A stretch of DNA of 64,000 nt from Methylocella silvestris (GCF_002891535.1 NZ_PDZR01000002.1:62001-126000); one strand, 5' to 3'. Shown: positions 1 to 12,909, counted from the stretch's first letter. The notes: generated by a model from the sequence alone, not told the origin. Program-made: numbers and translations.

Positions 1-751
1 TGGCTTCAAGTGGAACATGGGCTTCATGCATGACACGCTGGAATATATGGAGATCGATCCGATCTACCGGCGCTGGGCGCATGACAAGCTGACCTTCGGC
101 CTCGTCTACGCTTTTTCTGAAAATTTCGTGCTGCCGCTGAGCCATGACGAAGTCACCCATGGCAAGGGCTCGCTGCTCGAGAAAATGTCTGGCGACGACT
201 GGCGCATGTTCGCCACCCTGCGCGCCTATTACGGCTTCATGTGGGGCCATCCCGGCAAGAAGCTGTTGTTCATGGGACAGGAGTTCGCCCAGCGCCAGGA
301 ATGGCGAGAATTCAGAGAGCTTGACTGGTTCCTGCTCGACGCGCCTGCCCACAAAGGCGTGCAGAATTTGATCCGCGACCTCAACAGGCTCGTCAAGGAG
401 ACGCCCGCGCTCTACCGGCGCGACAAGGATCCGGCCGGATTTTCCTGGATCATCGGCGATGATTTCGACCATTCCGTGTTCGCCTTCCTGCGCTATGGCG
501 ACGACGGCGACCTGCCGGTCGCGATCATCAGCAACTTTACGCCGGAGCCGCGCTACAACTACACAATCGGCCTGCCGCGCAGCGGGTTGTGGCGCGAGGC
601 GATCAACACGGACGCCTCGCCCTATTGGGGCTCGGGCGTCGGCAATTTCGGCGCGATCCTGGCGCGAGACGAGCCTTCGCATGGGCAGCCAGCTTCGGCG
701 CAAATCACCCTTCCTCCTCTCGCAACCCTGTTCTTCATTCCGAATATTTGA
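1..751 (+). CDS. glgB: 1,4-alpha-glucan branching enzyme (3' part only)
   Basis: Cytoplasmic glycogen branching enzyme, which moves a segment of alpha-1,4 chain onto an alpha-1,6 position. Only about the last 249 residues are in the window. The reading frame is open from base 2 and starts with [13 protein letters not shown], a conserved GlgB block of the GH13 barrel, so the start lies upstream of the window. [12 protein letters not shown] is the conserved His-Asp region IV of the active site, and the tail is the all-beta C-terminal domain. It is the first visible gene of a glycogen operon; glgC follows 62 bases after the stop. The first ATG in the window (base 17) is inside a conserved motif and is not the start. 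Family identity is secure. Confidence 0.95.
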   Translation, partial: GFKWNMGFMHDTLEYMEIDPIYRRWAHDKLTFGLVYAFSENFVLPLSHDEVTHGKGSLLEKMSGDDWRMFATLRAYYGFMWGHPGKKLLFMGQEFAQRQEWREFRELDWFLLDAPAHKGVQNLIRDLNRLVKETPALYRRDKDPAGFSWIIGDDFDHSVFAFLRYGDDGDLPVAIISNFTPEPRYNYTIGLPRSGLWREAINTDASPYWGSGVGNFGAILARDEPSHGQPASAQITLPPLATLFFIPNI

Positions 752-813
752 AACTGAGCAACGTCGAGCTGAAGCGAGCCGTCCCTGTTGAACGCGTCCA
801 AAGGAATCAATCG

Positions 814-2067
814 ATGAGAACGAGCGCGCCGATCGGCCGCCAGGCCATGGCTTTCGTGCTCGCCGGGGGGCGCGGCAGTCGCCTGCTCGAACTGACCGAT
901 CGCCGCGCCAAACCCGCGGTCTATTTCGGCGGCAAGATGCGCATCATCGATTTCGCGCTGTCGAATGCGCTGAACTCGGGCATCCGCCGCGTCGGCGTCG
1001 CGACGCAATACAAGGCGCACAGCCTAATCGGCCATCTGACGCGCGGCTGGAATTTCTTCAGGGCCGGCAGCAACGAGACCTTCGACATCATGCCGGCGAG
1101 CCAGCGCGTCTCGGAGGATCAATGGTATGCCGGCACCGCCGACGCCGTCTTCCAGAACATCGACATCATCCGCGACCGCGCGCCAAAATATATGGTGATC
1201 CTCGCTGGAGACCACATCTACAAGATGGACTATGAGATCATGCTGCAACAGCATGCCGATCGCGGCGCCGACGTCACGGTCGGCTGTCTTGAAGTGCCGC
1301 GCGAGGAGGCGTCCGCTTTTGGCGTCATGCATGTCGACCCCAAGGACCGCATCATCGACTTCGTCGAAAAGCCCGCCAATCCGCCGCCGATGCCGGGCAA
1401 ACCAGACAAGGCGCTGGCGTCGATGGGCATTTATGTGTTCGAGACCAATTTTCTGTTCGATCAGCTCGAGCGTGACGCCGCCGACCCGCATTCGAGCCGC
1501 GATTTCGGCAAAGACATCATCCCCTATCTCGTCAAGCACGGCAAAGCGATCGCCCATCATTTTTCCGATTCCTGCGTGCAGTCGGGCGAGGCGGGCGCCG
1601 ACTATTGGCGCGACGTCGGCACGGTCGACGCCTATTGGGAAGCCAATATCGACCTGACCGACATCGTCCCGGAGCTTGACCTGTTCGACAAGGAATGGCC
1701 GATCTGGACCGACGGCGCCGTTACGCCGCCCGCCAAATTCGTCCACGACGAAGATCTGCGGCGCGGCATGGCCGTATCCTCCGTCGTGTCGGGCGGCTGC
1801 ATCATCTCCGGCGCCTATGTGAAGCGCTCGATGCTGTCCACCGGCGTTCGCATCAACTCCTATTGCGAGGTAGAGAACGCCGTCATTCTTCCCTACGTCG
1901 AAATCGGCCGCTCGACGCGGCTGCGCAATGTTGTGATCGACCGGGGCGTCAAGATCCCCGGCGACCTGGTCGTCGGCGAGGACGAAGCGCTCGACGCCGA
2001 ACGCTTCCGCCGCACGGAGAAGGGCGTCTGCCTCATCACGCAAACGATGATCGACAAACTCAAATGA
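814..2067 (+). CDS. glgC: glucose-1-phosphate adenylyltransferase (ADP-glucose pyrophosphorylase)
   Basis: Makes ADP-glucose from glucose-1-phosphate and ATP, the committed step of bacterial glycogen synthesis, in the cytoplasm. The 417-residue product begins [19 protein letters not shown] and carries the nucleotide-binding block [20 protein letters not shown], the substrate loop around IIDFVEKP, and a C-terminal left-handed beta-helix region. Length matches the family (about 420). The frame is open further upstream to 589, but the ATG at 814 has AAGGAA seven bases before it and gives the family N-terminus. The stop overlaps the glgA start (ATGA), so the two are translationally coupled. Members of this family are usually allosteric; the sequence alone does not show which effector applies. 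Confidence 0.96.
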   Translation: MRTSAPIGRQAMAFVLAGGRGSRLLELTDRRAKPAVYFGGKMRIIDFALSNALNSGIRRVGVATQYKAHSLIGHLTRGWNFFRAGSNETFDIMPASQRVSEDQWYAGTADAVFQNIDIIRDRAPKYMVILAGDHIYKMDYEIMLQQHADRGADVTVGCLEVPREEASAFGVMHVDPKDRIIDFVEKPANPPPMPGKPDKALASMGIYVFETNFLFDQLERDAADPHSSRDFGKDIIPYLVKHGKAIAHHFSDSCVQSGEAGADYWRDVGTVDAYWEANIDLTDIVPELDLFDKEWPIWTDGAVTPPAKFVHDEDLRRGMAVSSVVSGGCIISGAYVKRSMLSTGVRINSYCEVENAVILPYVEIGRSTRLRNVVIDRGVKIPGDLVVGEDEALDAERFRRTEKGVCLITQTMIDKLK

Positions 2068-3515
2068 GCGATGTCAGCGTTCTCGCCATCGTTTCGGAAA
2101 TTTATCCGCTGATTAAAACCGGCGGTCTTGCCGATGTCGCAGGCGCGCTGCCCGCAGCCCTCGCCGGAGAGGGAATCGAAGTCGCAACGCTTGTGCCGGG
2201 CTATCCGGCGGTCATGGCGCAGATCGAGTATGCCGAGACCGCGATCGACGCCAAGCCGCTTTATGGCGCGCCGGCGCGGGTGTTGCGCGGGACCGCAGCA
2301 GGCCTCGATCTCTTCGTGCTCGACGCGCCGCATCTTTATGATCGTCCAGGCAACCCCTATTTGCAGGCGGACGGACGCGACTTCCCGGATAATCCATTCC
2401 GTTTCGCGGCGCTGTGCCAGACCGGGCGCGAACTCGGCTTTGGCGCGGCGCCGGGATTTTTGCCCGATATCGTCCACGCCCATGACTGGCAGGCGGGATT
2501 AGCCGCCGCCTATCTTCACTACGACGGGCGCGAGCGCCCCGGGACTGTCGCCACCATCCACAACCTCGCCTTCCAGGGCAAATATCCCGCCGAGCTGCTT
2601 GGCGCGCTCGGCCTGCCGCCGCAGGCTTTCTCGCTTGAGGGCGTCGAATATTACGGGACGATCGGCTTCCTCAAGGCGGCGCTCGCCCTCTCCGACCGCA
2701 TCACCACGGTCTCGCCGACCTACGCCGCCGAGATCCGCACGCCCGAACATGGCATGGGGCTCGACGGTTTGTTGCGCACGCGCGCCGAATACGTCACCGG
2801 CATTTTGAACGGCATCGACGACGAGGTCTGGGACCCCTCGAGCGATCCGCTGATCACCGAACCCTATGACGTCGAAACGCTGGCGCGTCGGCCGGCCAAC
2901 AAGGCCGCGCTACAGGACAAATTCGGCCTCGATCCCGATCCCGGCGCGCTTCTTCTTGGCGTCGTCAGCCGGCTTTCCTGGCAGAAGGGCCTCGATCTTC
3001 TCCTCGCCAATCTCGATCTGCTGGAGCGCCTTGGCGTCCAGCTCGCGGTTCTCGGCTCCGGCGAACCCGAACTCGTGCGTCAGCTCCTTGAGGCCGCGGA
3101 AGCCCGGCCCGGCCGGGTCGGCGCAGTGATCGGCTATGACGAGGCGATCGCCCATCGCATTCAAGCCGGCGCCGACGCGATTGTGATCCCCTCGCGTTTC
3201 GAGCCCTGCGGCCTCACCCAGCTTTGCGCTTTGCGCTATGGCGCCTTGCCGATCGTCGCGCGGGTTGGCGGCCTCGCCGACACCATCATCGACGCCAATG
3301 AAATGGCGCTCGCCTCAGGGATCGGCACAGGCCTGCAATTCTCGCCGCCGACGGCGGACATGCTGGGAGCGACGCTTGAGCGAGCCGCCCGGCTTTGGGC
3401 CGAGCCGGAAATCTGGGACGAACTCGTCGAGAATGGCATGATGACCGACGTCTCCTGGAGGCGCCCGGCGGCGCTTTACGCCAAGCTGTTCCGCGACCTC
3501 GTCCGCGAACGCTAA
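2064..3515 (+). CDS. glgA: glycogen synthase, ADP-glucose type
   Basis: Adds glucose from ADP-glucose to the growing alpha-1,4 chain (GT5 family). The 483-residue product starts at the ATG overlapping the glgC stop codon. It has the N-terminal signature [13 protein letters not shown] (about residues 17-29), which binds ADP-glucose, and the C-terminal domain motif [11 protein letters not shown], which contains the catalytic Glu of this retaining GT-B fold. Length is normal. The much longer open frame from 1695 is a shadow over the end of glgC and is not part of the gene. Downstream, pgm begins 36 bases after the stop, consistent with one operon. Confidence 0.96.
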   Translation: MSDVSVLAIVSEIYPLIKTGGLADVAGALPAALAGEGIEVATLVPGYPAVMAQIEYAETAIDAKPLYGAPARVLRGTAAGLDLFVLDAPHLYDRPGNPYLQADGRDFPDNPFRFAALCQTGRELGFGAAPGFLPDIVHAHDWQAGLAAAYLHYDGRERPGTVATIHNLAFQGKYPAELLGALGLPPQAFSLEGVEYYGTIGFLKAALALSDRITTVSPTYAAEIRTPEHGMGLDGLLRTRAEYVTGILNGIDDEVWDPSSDPLITEPYDVETLARRPANKAALQDKFGLDPDPGALLLGVVSRLSWQKGLDLLLANLDLLERLGVQLAVLGSGEPELVRQLLEAAEARPGRVGAVIGYDEAIAHRIQAGADAIVIPSRFEPCGLTQLCALRYGALPIVARVGGLADTIIDANEMALASGIGTGLQFSPPTADMLGATLERAARLWAEPEIWDELVENGMMTDVSWRRPAALYAKLFRDLVRER

Positions 3516-3524
3516 AACCCCTGA

Positions 3525-5180
<1,656 letters not shown>

Positions 5181-5190
5181 GGCGCATCAT

Positions 5191-8100
5191 TTGAAGCTTT
5201 ATTCTGTTTCCCCGGGATCGCCGGAGCCGCTCGGCGCGTCGGTTCAGGACGACGGCGTCAATATCACCGTCGTCTCAAGCGCAGCCACAGCGATCTTTTT
5301 CTGCCTGTTCGACGACGACGGCCGCGAAATCCAGCGCATTAAATTGATCGGCCGCACCGGGGATGTCTTCCATGCGCACATTGGCGGCGTAGGCGCCGGC
5401 GCGCGCTACGGGCTGCGGGCGGAGGGCCCGTTCGATCTGTCGCAAGGCCTTCGCTTCAATTCGGCGAAACTGCTCGTCGACCCCTACGCGAGCGAACTCG
5501 ACCGTCCGTTCAAATTGCATCCGTCCCTGTTCGACGCCCGCATTCATGGCGCGCCGGACGATTTGGCAGACAGCGCCGCTTTCGTTCCGAAAGCAATCGT
5601 AACCTCGCCGCCCGCGCTGACCGCGCCGCGCCGTCCATTGACGCCCTGGCGCGACCTCATCATTTACGAAATGCATGTGCGCGGCTTCACGCACAATCAT
5701 CCGGACATTCCGCAAGAGATTCGCGGAACCTTCGGCGGCCTCGCCCATCCCGCCGCGATCGCCCATCTGACACGGCTCGGCGTCACCGCGGTGGAGCTGC
5801 TGCCGATCCAGGGCTGGCTCGACGAACGCCATCTGCCGGCGCTCGGCCTTACCAATTACTGGGGCTATAATCCGGTCGCCCTCAACGCGCCGGACCCGCG
5901 CCTTGCGCCCGGCGGCTGGCCAGAAGTCCGCGCGGCGGTGGAAGCGCTGCAGGCGGCCGGGATCAGCGTCATCCTCGATGTTGTGCTTAACCATTCCGGC
6001 GAAAGCGATCATCTCGGCCCGACCGTATCGCTGCGCGGGCTCGACAATCAGCTTTACTATCGGCTCGACCCGCATAACGCGGCGCTCTACGAAAATCAGG
6101 CGGGCTGCGGCAATGTGCTGGCGCTGGAGCGCCCGCAAGCGCTTCGCCTCGCGCTCGACGCGCTGCGCACCGCCGCGATCCGCGCCGGCGTCGACGGCTT
6201 CCGCTATGATCTTGCGCCTGTCCTGGCGCGCGGGCCGCAGGGCTTCGATCCCTCCCATCCCTTCCTCGCGGCCGTTGCGCAAGATCCGACCTTGCGCGAG
6301 CTGATTCATATCGCCGAGCCCTGGGATCTCGGACTTGGCGGCTATCAGCTCGGCGCCTTTCCGGCCTCATGGGGCGAGTGGAACGACAAATCGCGCGATA
6401 CGATGCGCCGCTTCTGGCGCGGCGATCATGGTCAGCTCGGCGTGATGGCGACGCGCTTTGCCGGCTCCGCCGATATTTTCGCAGGGCGGCGCCGCGCCCT
6501 GTCGCGTTCGATCAATTTCATCACCGCCCATGACGGCTTCACCCTCGCCGATCTCGTCGCCTATGCCGGCAAGCACAATGAAGCGAATGGCGAGAACAAT
6601 CGCGACGGAACCGACGACAATCTGTCATGGAACTGCGGCGCCGAGGGAGCAACGTCTGACCCCGCCGTGATCGAGCGGCGCAAGGGCGATGCGCGGGCGA
6701 TGCTCACGACGCTGATCGCCTCGCGCGGCTCGCCCATGCTGACCATGGGCGACGAACTCGGCCGCAGCCAGCAAGGCAACAACAACGCCTATGCGCAGGA
6801 CAATGAGCTCGCCTATGTCGATTGGGCGAACGCCGATGAGGAGCTCGTCGATTTTTGCGCGCGGCTCGTCAAACTTCGCCGCGAAACAGGAGCGCTCAAC
6901 GGCGAGACGCCGCTCACCGGCGCGCCTCCTGACGCCTCCGGGGCGCCCGACGTCGAATGGCTCAGCCTTTCGGGCGAACCGCTGACGCCGCAGCAATGGG
7001 AGGACGCCGCCGCCGACGCCCTGACCGTCGTCTTCTACGATCAAGGCGACGCCGCCCGGGCGCCAAGCCGCGCCGCCGTCCTCATCAACCGAGGCTACGC
7101 CCTGCTGCACGCCCGCCTGCCCGGCGCGCGGGAAAACCACATCTGGACACTTAAGATCAATTCGGCCGAGCCGCGTGCAACGGGGGCTGAGGCGCCGGAC
7201 GGAGCGGTCAGCCTGCCGCCGCGCTCCGTCGTCATACTGACCGAGACTGCAGCCGCCTCCACGGCGCCCCGCGCGGGCGTTGACGAGCGCGTGCTCGACG
7301 CTCTGGCCGCCGCCGCCGGCATCGCGCCCTATTGGCACGATATCGAAGGGCGCCGGACCGATGTAAGCGTTGAGACGAAACTCGCTCTGTTGCGCAGCCT
7401 CGATCTTGCCGCCGCCAATACCGGCGAGGCGCGGGGGCGTCTTGCCGAACTCTCGGAGGAACGCGCCTTCCGGCCGCTGCCGGTCGCTACCAGTCTCGTG
7501 CAGGATGGCGAACGGACGATCCGGCTCGGCGGCGCGCTCGCCGAGCGGCAGCTGCCCTTCGCCCTGACCATCGCCTGTGACGACGGGTCGACCCATGTCG
7601 TCGAAATCGGGCCGGAGATCGGCCGACGCGGCGAAATCCTCGCGCCGGACGGGCGCCGCGCCCTGGTGCGCGAAATTCCCCTGCCGGATTTGCCGCTCGG
7701 CCGTCATGAAGTGATGAGCGAGGCCGCTCCCGATTGCCTCGGCCATCTTGCAATCGTCCCGGCCGCCGCCTTTCTGCCAGACGCCTTGCGCGAGGGCCGT
7801 GTGTTCGGCGTCGCCGCACAGGTCTATGGGCTGCGGCGCGAGAGCGGCGGCGGCGATCAGGGCATCGGCGATTTCACCTGCCTGCGCCTCCTTGCCGAAG
7901 AGGCCGCCCGCGCCGGCGCGGCCTGCGTTGGCGTCAATCCGTTGCATGCGCTCTATCCGCACGATCCCGAGCGGGCGAGCCCCTACCACCCCTCGGACCG
8001 GCGCTTTCTCGATCCGCTGACGATCGACGTGTTCGATCTGCCGCCGGAATTGATGACCGAGGCAGTCGTGGCCGCGTTGTCGCGCGCAGCGCCGGAAGCC

Positions 8101-9423
8101 GCCGCGCTCTCGGCGGCGGGCTTCGTCGATTATCGTACCGTCTTCGCCCTAAAGGATCGGCTGTTCGACGTTATTCACGCCGCCTTCCGGGCGCGCCGGT
8201 TCGCTGCGCCCGACGATGCGCTGGTGATGGAGTTTGAGCGCTTTCTGGTCCTTGGCGGCGAGAGCCTGCGTCGCTTCGCCATTTTTACGGCGATCGAGCG
8301 CGCGCTCGGTGGAACGCTCGGCCAGTTTGGGTCCGAACTGAACGCTCCGCATGCGCCGGGGATCGAAAGCTTTGCGGCGCAGCATGACGATGAGGTCAAA
8401 CGCGCAAAATTCCTGCAATTTTTGGCGGACAAGCAATTTGCCGCGGCGGCGCAAGCAGCGCGGGCCGCGGGATTGTCGCTCGGTTTCTATCGCGATCTTG
8501 CGGTCGGCTGCGCGCCGGACGGCGCCGAAGCCTTTTCCGAGATGAATCGGCTGATGCAGGGCTGCTCGATCGGCGCGCCGCCCGATCCGCTCGGGCCGCA
8601 GGGCCAGGTCTGGGGCTTGCCCCCGTTCGATCCGCGCGCCCTGGCGCGGGACGGCTATAATGGCTTCGGACGGCTGATCGCCGCCAACATGGCCTATGCC
8701 GGCATTTTGCGCATCGACCATGTGCTGGGCCTGAAGCGTCTCTTCCTCGTGCCGGAAGGCGCCGAGGGCAAGGACGGCGCCTATCTCGCCTGCCCGTTCG
8801 AGGCGCTGATCGGACAGGTCGCGCTCGAAAGTCAGCGGGCGCAAACGGCTGTCGTCGGCGAAGACCTCGGCACGGCCCCCGCCGGCCTGCGCACCGAACT
8901 GGCGGACGCCAATATTCTCTCCTACCGAGTCATGCGGTTCGAGCGCGAGGGCCGCGAATTTCTGCCGCCCGAGTCTTATCCGGCGCTCGCCGCAGCCTGC
9001 GTCGCGACGCATGATCTACCGCCGCTCGCCGGCTGGTGGAGCGGCGCCGATCTCAGCGAGGCCGCGGCGCTCGGCCATATCGAGGATGAAGCAAGCGCGG
9101 CGCGCGACCGGGCCGAAGAAAAAGGCGAACTGCTCGCCGCCGTCGCGAGCGGGGATTTCTCGGTTGACGGCGTCGACTATGACGCGCCATTGACCGAGAC
9201 GGCGGCGGCGGCGATCCATGGGTTTGTCGCGCGAAGCGGCGCCGCTCTTGTGCTGATTCAGGCCGATGATCTGGCCATGGAGGTAGTGCCGACCAATCTG
9301 CCCGGCACCGATCGCGAACGGCCGAACTGGCGGCGGAAAATTTCAGAGCCGGTGGAGCAGATTTTCGGACTTCGCTCGGCGCGGACCATTCTGGACGCCG
9401 TCAGGCGCTGGCGGGGGAGTTAG
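5191..9423 (+). CDS. glgX-malQ: fused glycogen debranching enzyme (GlgX-type) and 4-alpha-glucanotransferase (MalQ-type)
   Basis: One 1410-residue ORF combines two enzymes usually encoded separately. Residues 1 to about 690 are a GH13 GlgX-like debranching enzyme: a carbohydrate-binding N-terminal domain, then the barrel with GFRYDLA (nucleophile Asp, near 337), HIAEPWD (acid/base Glu, near 374) and TAHDGF (near 446). Residues about 700-1410 are a GH77 MalQ-type glucanotransferase with RIDHVLG (nucleophile region near 1175), VVGEDLG (near 1221) and THDLPPL (near 1273). The start is a TTG at 5191 with TGAGG eight bases before it; no ATG fits better. The junction is continuous, with no frameshift or stop. 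Known roles: GlgX trims alpha-1,6 branches left by phosphorylase; MalQ disproportionates the short maltodextrins released. Fusion would couple the steps. It closes the visible glg operon. Confidence 0.93.
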   Translation: MKLYSVSPGSPEPLGASVQDDGVNITVVSSAATAIFFCLFDDDGREIQRIKLIGRTGDVFHAHIGGVGAGARYGLRAEGPFDLSQGLRFNSAKLLVDPYASELDRPFKLHPSLFDARIHGAPDDLADSAAFVPKAIVTSPPALTAPRRPLTPWRDLIIYEMHVRGFTHNHPDIPQEIRGTFGGLAHPAAIAHLTRLGVTAVELLPIQGWLDERHLPALGLTNYWGYNPVALNAPDPRLAPGGWPEVRAAVEALQAAGISVILDVVLNHSGESDHLGPTVSLRGLDNQLYYRLDPHNAALYENQAGCGNVLALERPQALRLALDALRTAAIRAGVDGFRYDLAPVLARGPQGFDPSHPFLAAVAQDPTLRELIHIAEPWDLGLGGYQLGAFPASWGEWNDKSRDTMRRFWRGDHGQLGVMATRFAGSADIFAGRRRALSRSINFITAHDGFTLADLVAYAGKHNEANGENNRDGTDDNLSWNCGAEGATSDPAVIERRKGDARAMLTTLIASRGSPMLTMGDELGRSQQGNNNAYAQDNELAYVDWANADEELVDFCARLVKLRRETGALNGETPLTGAPPDASGAPDVEWLSLSGEPLTPQQWEDAAADALTVVFYDQGDAARAPSRAAVLINRGYALLHARLPGARENHIWTLKINSAEPRATGAEAPDGAVSLPPRSVVILTETAAASTAPRAGVDERVLDALAAAAGIAPYWHDIEGRRTDVSVETKLALLRSLDLAAANTGEARGRLAELSEERAFRPLPVATSLVQDGERTIRLGGALAERQLPFALTIACDDGSTHVVEIGPEIGRRGEILAPDGRRALVREIPLPDLPLGRHEVMSEAAPDCLGHLAIVPAAAFLPDALREGRVFGVAAQVYGLRRESGGGDQGIGDFTCLRLLAEEAARAGAACVGVNPLHALYPHDPERASPYHPSDRRFLDPLTIDVFDLPPELMTEAVVAALSRAAPEAAALSAAGFVDYRTVFALKDRLFDVIHAAFRARRFAAPDDALVMEFERFLVLGGESLRRFAIFTAIERALGGTLGQFGSELNAPHAPGIESFAAQHDDEVKRAKFLQFLADKQFAAAAQAARAAGLSLGFYRDLAVGCAPDGAEAFSEMNRLMQGCSIGAPPDPLGPQGQVWGLPPFDPRALARDGYNGFGRLIAANMAYAGILRIDHVLGLKRLFLVPEGAEGKDGAYLACPFEALIGQVALESQRAQTAVVGEDLGTAPAGLRTELADANILSYRVMRFEREGREFLPPESYPALAAACVATHDLPPLAGWWSGADLSEAAALGHIEDEASAARDRAEEKGELLAAVASGDFSVDGVDYDAPLTETAAAAIHGFVARSGAALVLIQADDLAMEVVPTNLPGTDRERPNWRRKISEPVEQIFGLRSARTILDAVRRWRGS

Positions 9424-9428
9424 GGCGG

Positions 9429-9450
9429 AGGCGCGCCAAGGCGCCTTTAT
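9429..9450 (+). terminator. possible terminator hairpin after the glycogen operon
   Basis: Six bases after the stop of the fusion gene lies AGGCGC, a six-base loop and GCGCCT, followed by only two T residues. The hairpin is clear but the T tract is weak, so function is uncertain. Confidence 0.35.
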
Positions 9451-9461
9451 CGAGCCCCACC

Positions 9462-9505
9462 CCCATCCTTCGAGACGCGCCTTTCAGGCGCTCCTCAGGA
9501 TGGAG
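9462..9505. repeat. REP-like intergenic palindrome
   Basis: A nested inverted repeat between two convergent genes: outer arms CATCCT (9464-9469) and AGGATG (9497-9502), inner arms GCGCCT (9477-9482) and AGGCGC (9486-9491) around a three-base loop. From memory, palindromes of this form (CATCCTTCGAGACGC type) are dispersed between genes in many Rhizobiales genomes. I see only one copy in this window. It may stabilise transcript ends or act in termination. Confidence 0.6.
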
Positions 9506-9506
9506 G

Positions 9507-9541
9507 CCGATCGGGTCATTCGATCCGATCGGCAGGTTTTT
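9507..9541 (+). terminator. intrinsic terminator candidate between convergent genes
   Basis: Two copies of CCGATCGG (9507-9514 and 9525-9532) form an 8-bp stem with a ten-base loop, followed by CAGG and five T residues. It lies just before the end of the convergent transglutaminase gene and suits termination of the + strand glycogen operon. Confidence 0.5.
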
Positions 9542-12500
9542 CAGGCCCCGCGCGGGCGGCGCAGGTCCAGCGTCAGCGGGAAATCGGCGGTGCGCTCCTC
9601 CGGCGGAACCTTGATCGCTCCCGGCGTATGGCCGAACGCCTCGAACCGTGCAAGGCGCCGCGCTTCGGCCTCGTAGGAATTGACCGGAAAAGTCTCGTAA
9701 TTGCGCCCGCCCGGATGGGCCACATGATAAACGCATCCGCCGATCGACCGGCCGGACCAGGCGTCGATGATGTCAAAGGTCAGCGGAGCATGGACCGGCA
9801 CGGTCGGATGCAGTCCGACGGCCGCCTGCCACGCCTTGAAGCGCACGCCGGCGACAGCCTCGCCCGAAACGTCGGTCGTCGTCATGGGCATGCGTCTGCC
9901 GTTACAGGCGATGATGTGACGCCCTTCGACAAACCCCTCGCATTTGATCTGCAGCCGCTCAATCGAGGAATCGACGAAGCGCACCGTGCCGCCGATCGCG
10001 CCTGTCTCGCCCATGACGTTCCACGGCTCAAGCGCCTGACGCAGCTCCAGCTTGAGGCCGCTATGCTCTATCGCGCCGTAGAAGGGAAAGCGGAACTCCC
10101 ATTGCGCCTCGAACCAGGCCGGATCGAAGGCATAACCGGCGCGGCCGAGATCGGCGAGAACGCCGAGAAAATCCGCCCAGACGAAATGCGGCAGCATAAA
10201 GCGGTCGTGCAGCGTCGTTCCCCAACGCACCAGACCTCCCTGCTGCGGCTCACGCCAGAACCAGGCGATCAGGGCGCGCAACAGCAATTGCTGCGCAAGG
10301 CTCATGCGCGCGTCGGGCGGCATCTCGAAGGCGCGGAATTCGACGAGCCCGAGCCGCCCCGTCGGACCGTCGGGCGAATAAAGCTTGTCGATGCAGATCT
10401 CGGCGCGATGGGTGTTGCCGGTCACGTCGATCAACAGATTGCGGTAGAGCCGGTCGACCAGCCAGAGCGGGATCGATCCTTCCGGCCCCGGCGTGTTGGC
10501 GAGCGCGGTCTCGAGCTCATAGAGCCCGTCGTGGCGCCCCTCATCGACGCGCGGCGCCTGGCTCGTCGGGCCAATGAACAGGCCGGAGAAGAGATAGGAG
10601 AGGCAAGGATGGCGCTGCCAGTAGATGATGAGGCTTTTGAGGAGGTCGGGGCGGCGTAGAAACGGGGAGTCCGACGGCCGCGCGCCGCCGACGACGACAT
10701 GATTGCCGCCGCCGGTGCCGGTGTGGCGCCCATCGACCATGAATTTATCGGCGCCGAGCCGTACCTGCCGCGCGTCCTCATAGAGGCCCTTGGTCGTCTC
10801 GACCGCCTCGCGCCAGCTGTGGCAGGGCTGGATGTTGACCTCGATGACGCCGGGATCTGGCGTCACCTTGATGACGTCGATGCGCGGATCATAGGGCGGC
10901 GGATAGCCCTCGATATGCACGGGGGTGTTCAGATCCTCGGCCGCGACTTCAACAGCGGTGACAAGCTCAAGATAGTCTTCGAGCCGTTCCGTCGGCGGCA
11001 TGAAGACGCAGATCACGCCGTCGCGCGGCTCGACGCTGATCGCCGTGCGCACGGCGCCTTCGATCGCCAGTTGCTCGATGACGTCCTGGCGCGTGCTCGA
11101 CGGTTCGAGCGATTTCTGGAAATGCTCGACGCGCTGCTTCAGTTTTACCGCGTCGGGCAAGGGGCCGCGGTCCTCCAGCGGATCCTGCGGATGGATATAG
11201 GGATAGGAAGATGGCGCGACATGAGGCAGCGAGGCCAGCGGCAGCCGATATCCGACCGGGGAATCGCCCGGCACCAGAAACAGCTTGCCGCGCCGCATGC
11301 ACCATTTCTCGCTGACCCAGCGCAGCCCGCGCGAGAGCGAGGGCGGCGAATTCCAGCGCTGCACCGGCAGGACGAAGCCTGTCGGCTTGGTGAGCCCTCG
11401 CGCGAAAGCGCGGATCATGCGGTTGCGTTCTTCGGGATCCTCGATTTTTGGATCGAGCGGATTGACGTTGTCCGGCAGGTTGCCTTCCTTGACGACCCAG
11501 ACCGCCGGATCCTCATAGGCCGGCATGACGCATTCTTCCGACACCCCGAGAAAATCGGCGACGCCGCGAGTCAAAGCCTCCGCCTTGTTGCGCTGTTCGT
11601 CGGTGAAGGACAGCTCGGCGGCCCCGGGCGTCTTTTCGGCCTCGGGGGCAATCGTGCGGCCGACCGAGCCGATCAGTGCGGGATCGCGCCAGATCGGCTG
11701 GCCGTCCTTGCGCCAATAGAGCGAGAAGCCCCAGCGCGGCAGTGATTCGCCGGGGTACCATTTGCCCTGGCCATAATGCAGGAGGCCGCCCGGCGCGACG
11801 CGGTTGCGAATCCGGCGGATAAGGGCGTCCGCGAAGGAGCGCTTGGTCGCCCCGACCGCCGCGGTGTTCCACTCGGAAGATTCGAAATCGTCGATCGAAA
11901 CGAAGGTCGGCTCGCCGCCCATCGTCAGGCGGACGTCCTGCCGTATCAGATCCTCGTCGACCTGCTCGCCGAGCGCATCCAGCTTTTCCCAGGCCTCGTC
12001 CGAAAACGGCATGGTGATGCGCGGCTTTTCATGGACGCGCGTCACCGTCATGTCGAAGTCGAAATCGACCTTGGCGCCGGCCTCGACGCCGCCCGAGATC
12101 GGCGCGGCCGAAGAATAATGCGGCGTCGCGGCGACTGGAATATGCCCTTCGGCGGTGAACATGCCCGAGGTCGCGTCCATGCCGACCCAGCCCGCGCCGG
12201 GCAGATAGACTTCCGCCCAGGCGTGTAGGTCGGTGAAATCGACCTGCGTGCCCTTCGGCCCCTCGATCGGCTCGATGTCGGCGCGAAGCTGAATCAGATA
12301 GCCGGACACGAATCGCGCCGCGAGGCCGAAATTGCGCAGGATCTGCACCAGCAGCCAGGCCGAATCGCGGCAGGAGCCCGTCTTGAGCGTCAGCGTCTCC
12401 TCAGGCGTCTGCACGCCCGGCTCCATGCGGATCACATAGCCGACCGCCTTTTGCAGGCTGGCGTTGAGATCGACGAGAAAATTGACGATATGGACCGGCT

Positions 12501-12909
12501 CTTTCGGCAGCTTCGCCATATAGCCGGCAAGCTCCGGCCCCAATGGCTCCGGCTGCAGATAGGGCGCGAGGTCCGCCTTGAGTTCGGGCTCATAGGCGAA
12601 GGGGAATTGCTCCGCATAGGGCTCGATGAAGAAATCGAACGGGTTGACCACCGAGAGATCGACGGTCAGTTCGACCTCGACCTTGAATTCGCTGACCTTC
12701 TCCGGAAAGACGAAGCGCGCCTGCCAATTATTGTGCGGATCCTGCTGCCAATTGACGAAATGATCCGGCGGCGAAACCTTGAGACTATAGTTCAGTATCT
12801 TGGTGCGCGCGTGCGGCGCCGGACGCAGCCGCACAATTTGCGGGCCGAGCGAGACCGGACGATCATAGATGTAATGGGTGAGGTGGTAGATAGCGGCCGA
12901 TATGGACAA
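9541..12909 (-). CDS. transglutaminase-like protein with DUF2126 domain
   Basis: An 1122-residue cytoplasmic protein of no established reaction. Residues 1 to about 90 form the bacterial transglutaminase N-terminal domain. Residues about 150-255 form a transglutaminase-like core with a complete apparent triad: Cys180 in GSCRDSA, His229 in LHAWAEV and Asp245 in GMDATSG. Residues about 300-1110 form the DUF2126 region, which ends with RYETFP-like basic and aromatic motifs. Length is typical for this architecture. Relatives are often encoded with alpha-E (DUF403) and ATP-grasp proteins; none is visible here. The gene instead sits alone, convergent with the glycogen operon. No signal peptide is apparent. 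A peptidase or amide-forming activity is plausible from the fold, but the substrate is unknown. Confidence 0.85.
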   Translation of the reverse strand: MSISAAIYHLTHYIYDRPVSLGPQIVRLRPAPHARTKILNYSLKVSPPDHFVNWQQDPHNNWQARFVFPEKVSEFKVEVELTVDLSVVNPFDFFIEPYAEQFPFAYEPELKADLAPYLQPEPLGPELAGYMAKLPKEPVHIVNFLVDLNASLQKAVGYVIRMEPGVQTPEETLTLKTGSCRDSAWLLVQILRNFGLAARFVSGYLIQLRADIEPIEGPKGTQVDFTDLHAWAEVYLPGAGWVGMDATSGMFTAEGHIPVAATPHYSSAAPISGGVEAGAKVDFDFDMTVTRVHEKPRITMPFSDEAWEKLDALGEQVDEDLIRQDVRLTMGGEPTFVSIDDFESSEWNTAAVGATKRSFADALIRRIRNRVAPGGLLHYGQGKWYPGESLPRWGFSLYWRKDGQPIWRDPALIGSVGRTIAPEAEKTPGAAELSFTDEQRNKAEALTRGVADFLGVSEECVMPAYEDPAVWVVKEGNLPDNVNPLDPKIEDPEERNRMIRAFARGLTKPTGFVLPVQRWNSPPSLSRGLRWVSEKWCMRRGKLFLVPGDSPVGYRLPLASLPHVAPSSYPYIHPQDPLEDRGPLPDAVKLKQRVEHFQKSLEPSSTRQDVIEQLAIEGAVRTAISVEPRDGVICVFMPPTERLEDYLELVTAVEVAAEDLNTPVHIEGYPPPYDPRIDVIKVTPDPGVIEVNIQPCHSWREAVETTKGLYEDARQVRLGADKFMVDGRHTGTGGGNHVVVGGARPSDSPFLRRPDLLKSLIIYWQRHPCLSYLFSGLFIGPTSQAPRVDEGRHDGLYELETALANTPGPEGSIPLWLVDRLYRNLLIDVTGNTHRAEICIDKLYSPDGPTGRLGLVEFRAFEMPPDARMSLAQQLLLRALIAWFWREPQQGGLVRWGTTLHDRFMLPHFVWADFLGVLADLGRAGYAFDPAWFEAQWEFRFPFYGAIEHSGLKLELRQALEPWNVMGETGAIGGTVRFVDSSIERLQIKCEGFVEGRHIIACNGRRMPMTTTDVSGEAVAGVRFKAWQAAVGLHPTVPVHAPLTFDIIDAWSGRSIGGCVYHVAHPGGRNYETFPVNSYEAEARRLARFEAFGHTPGAIKVPPEERTADFPLTLDLRRPRGA

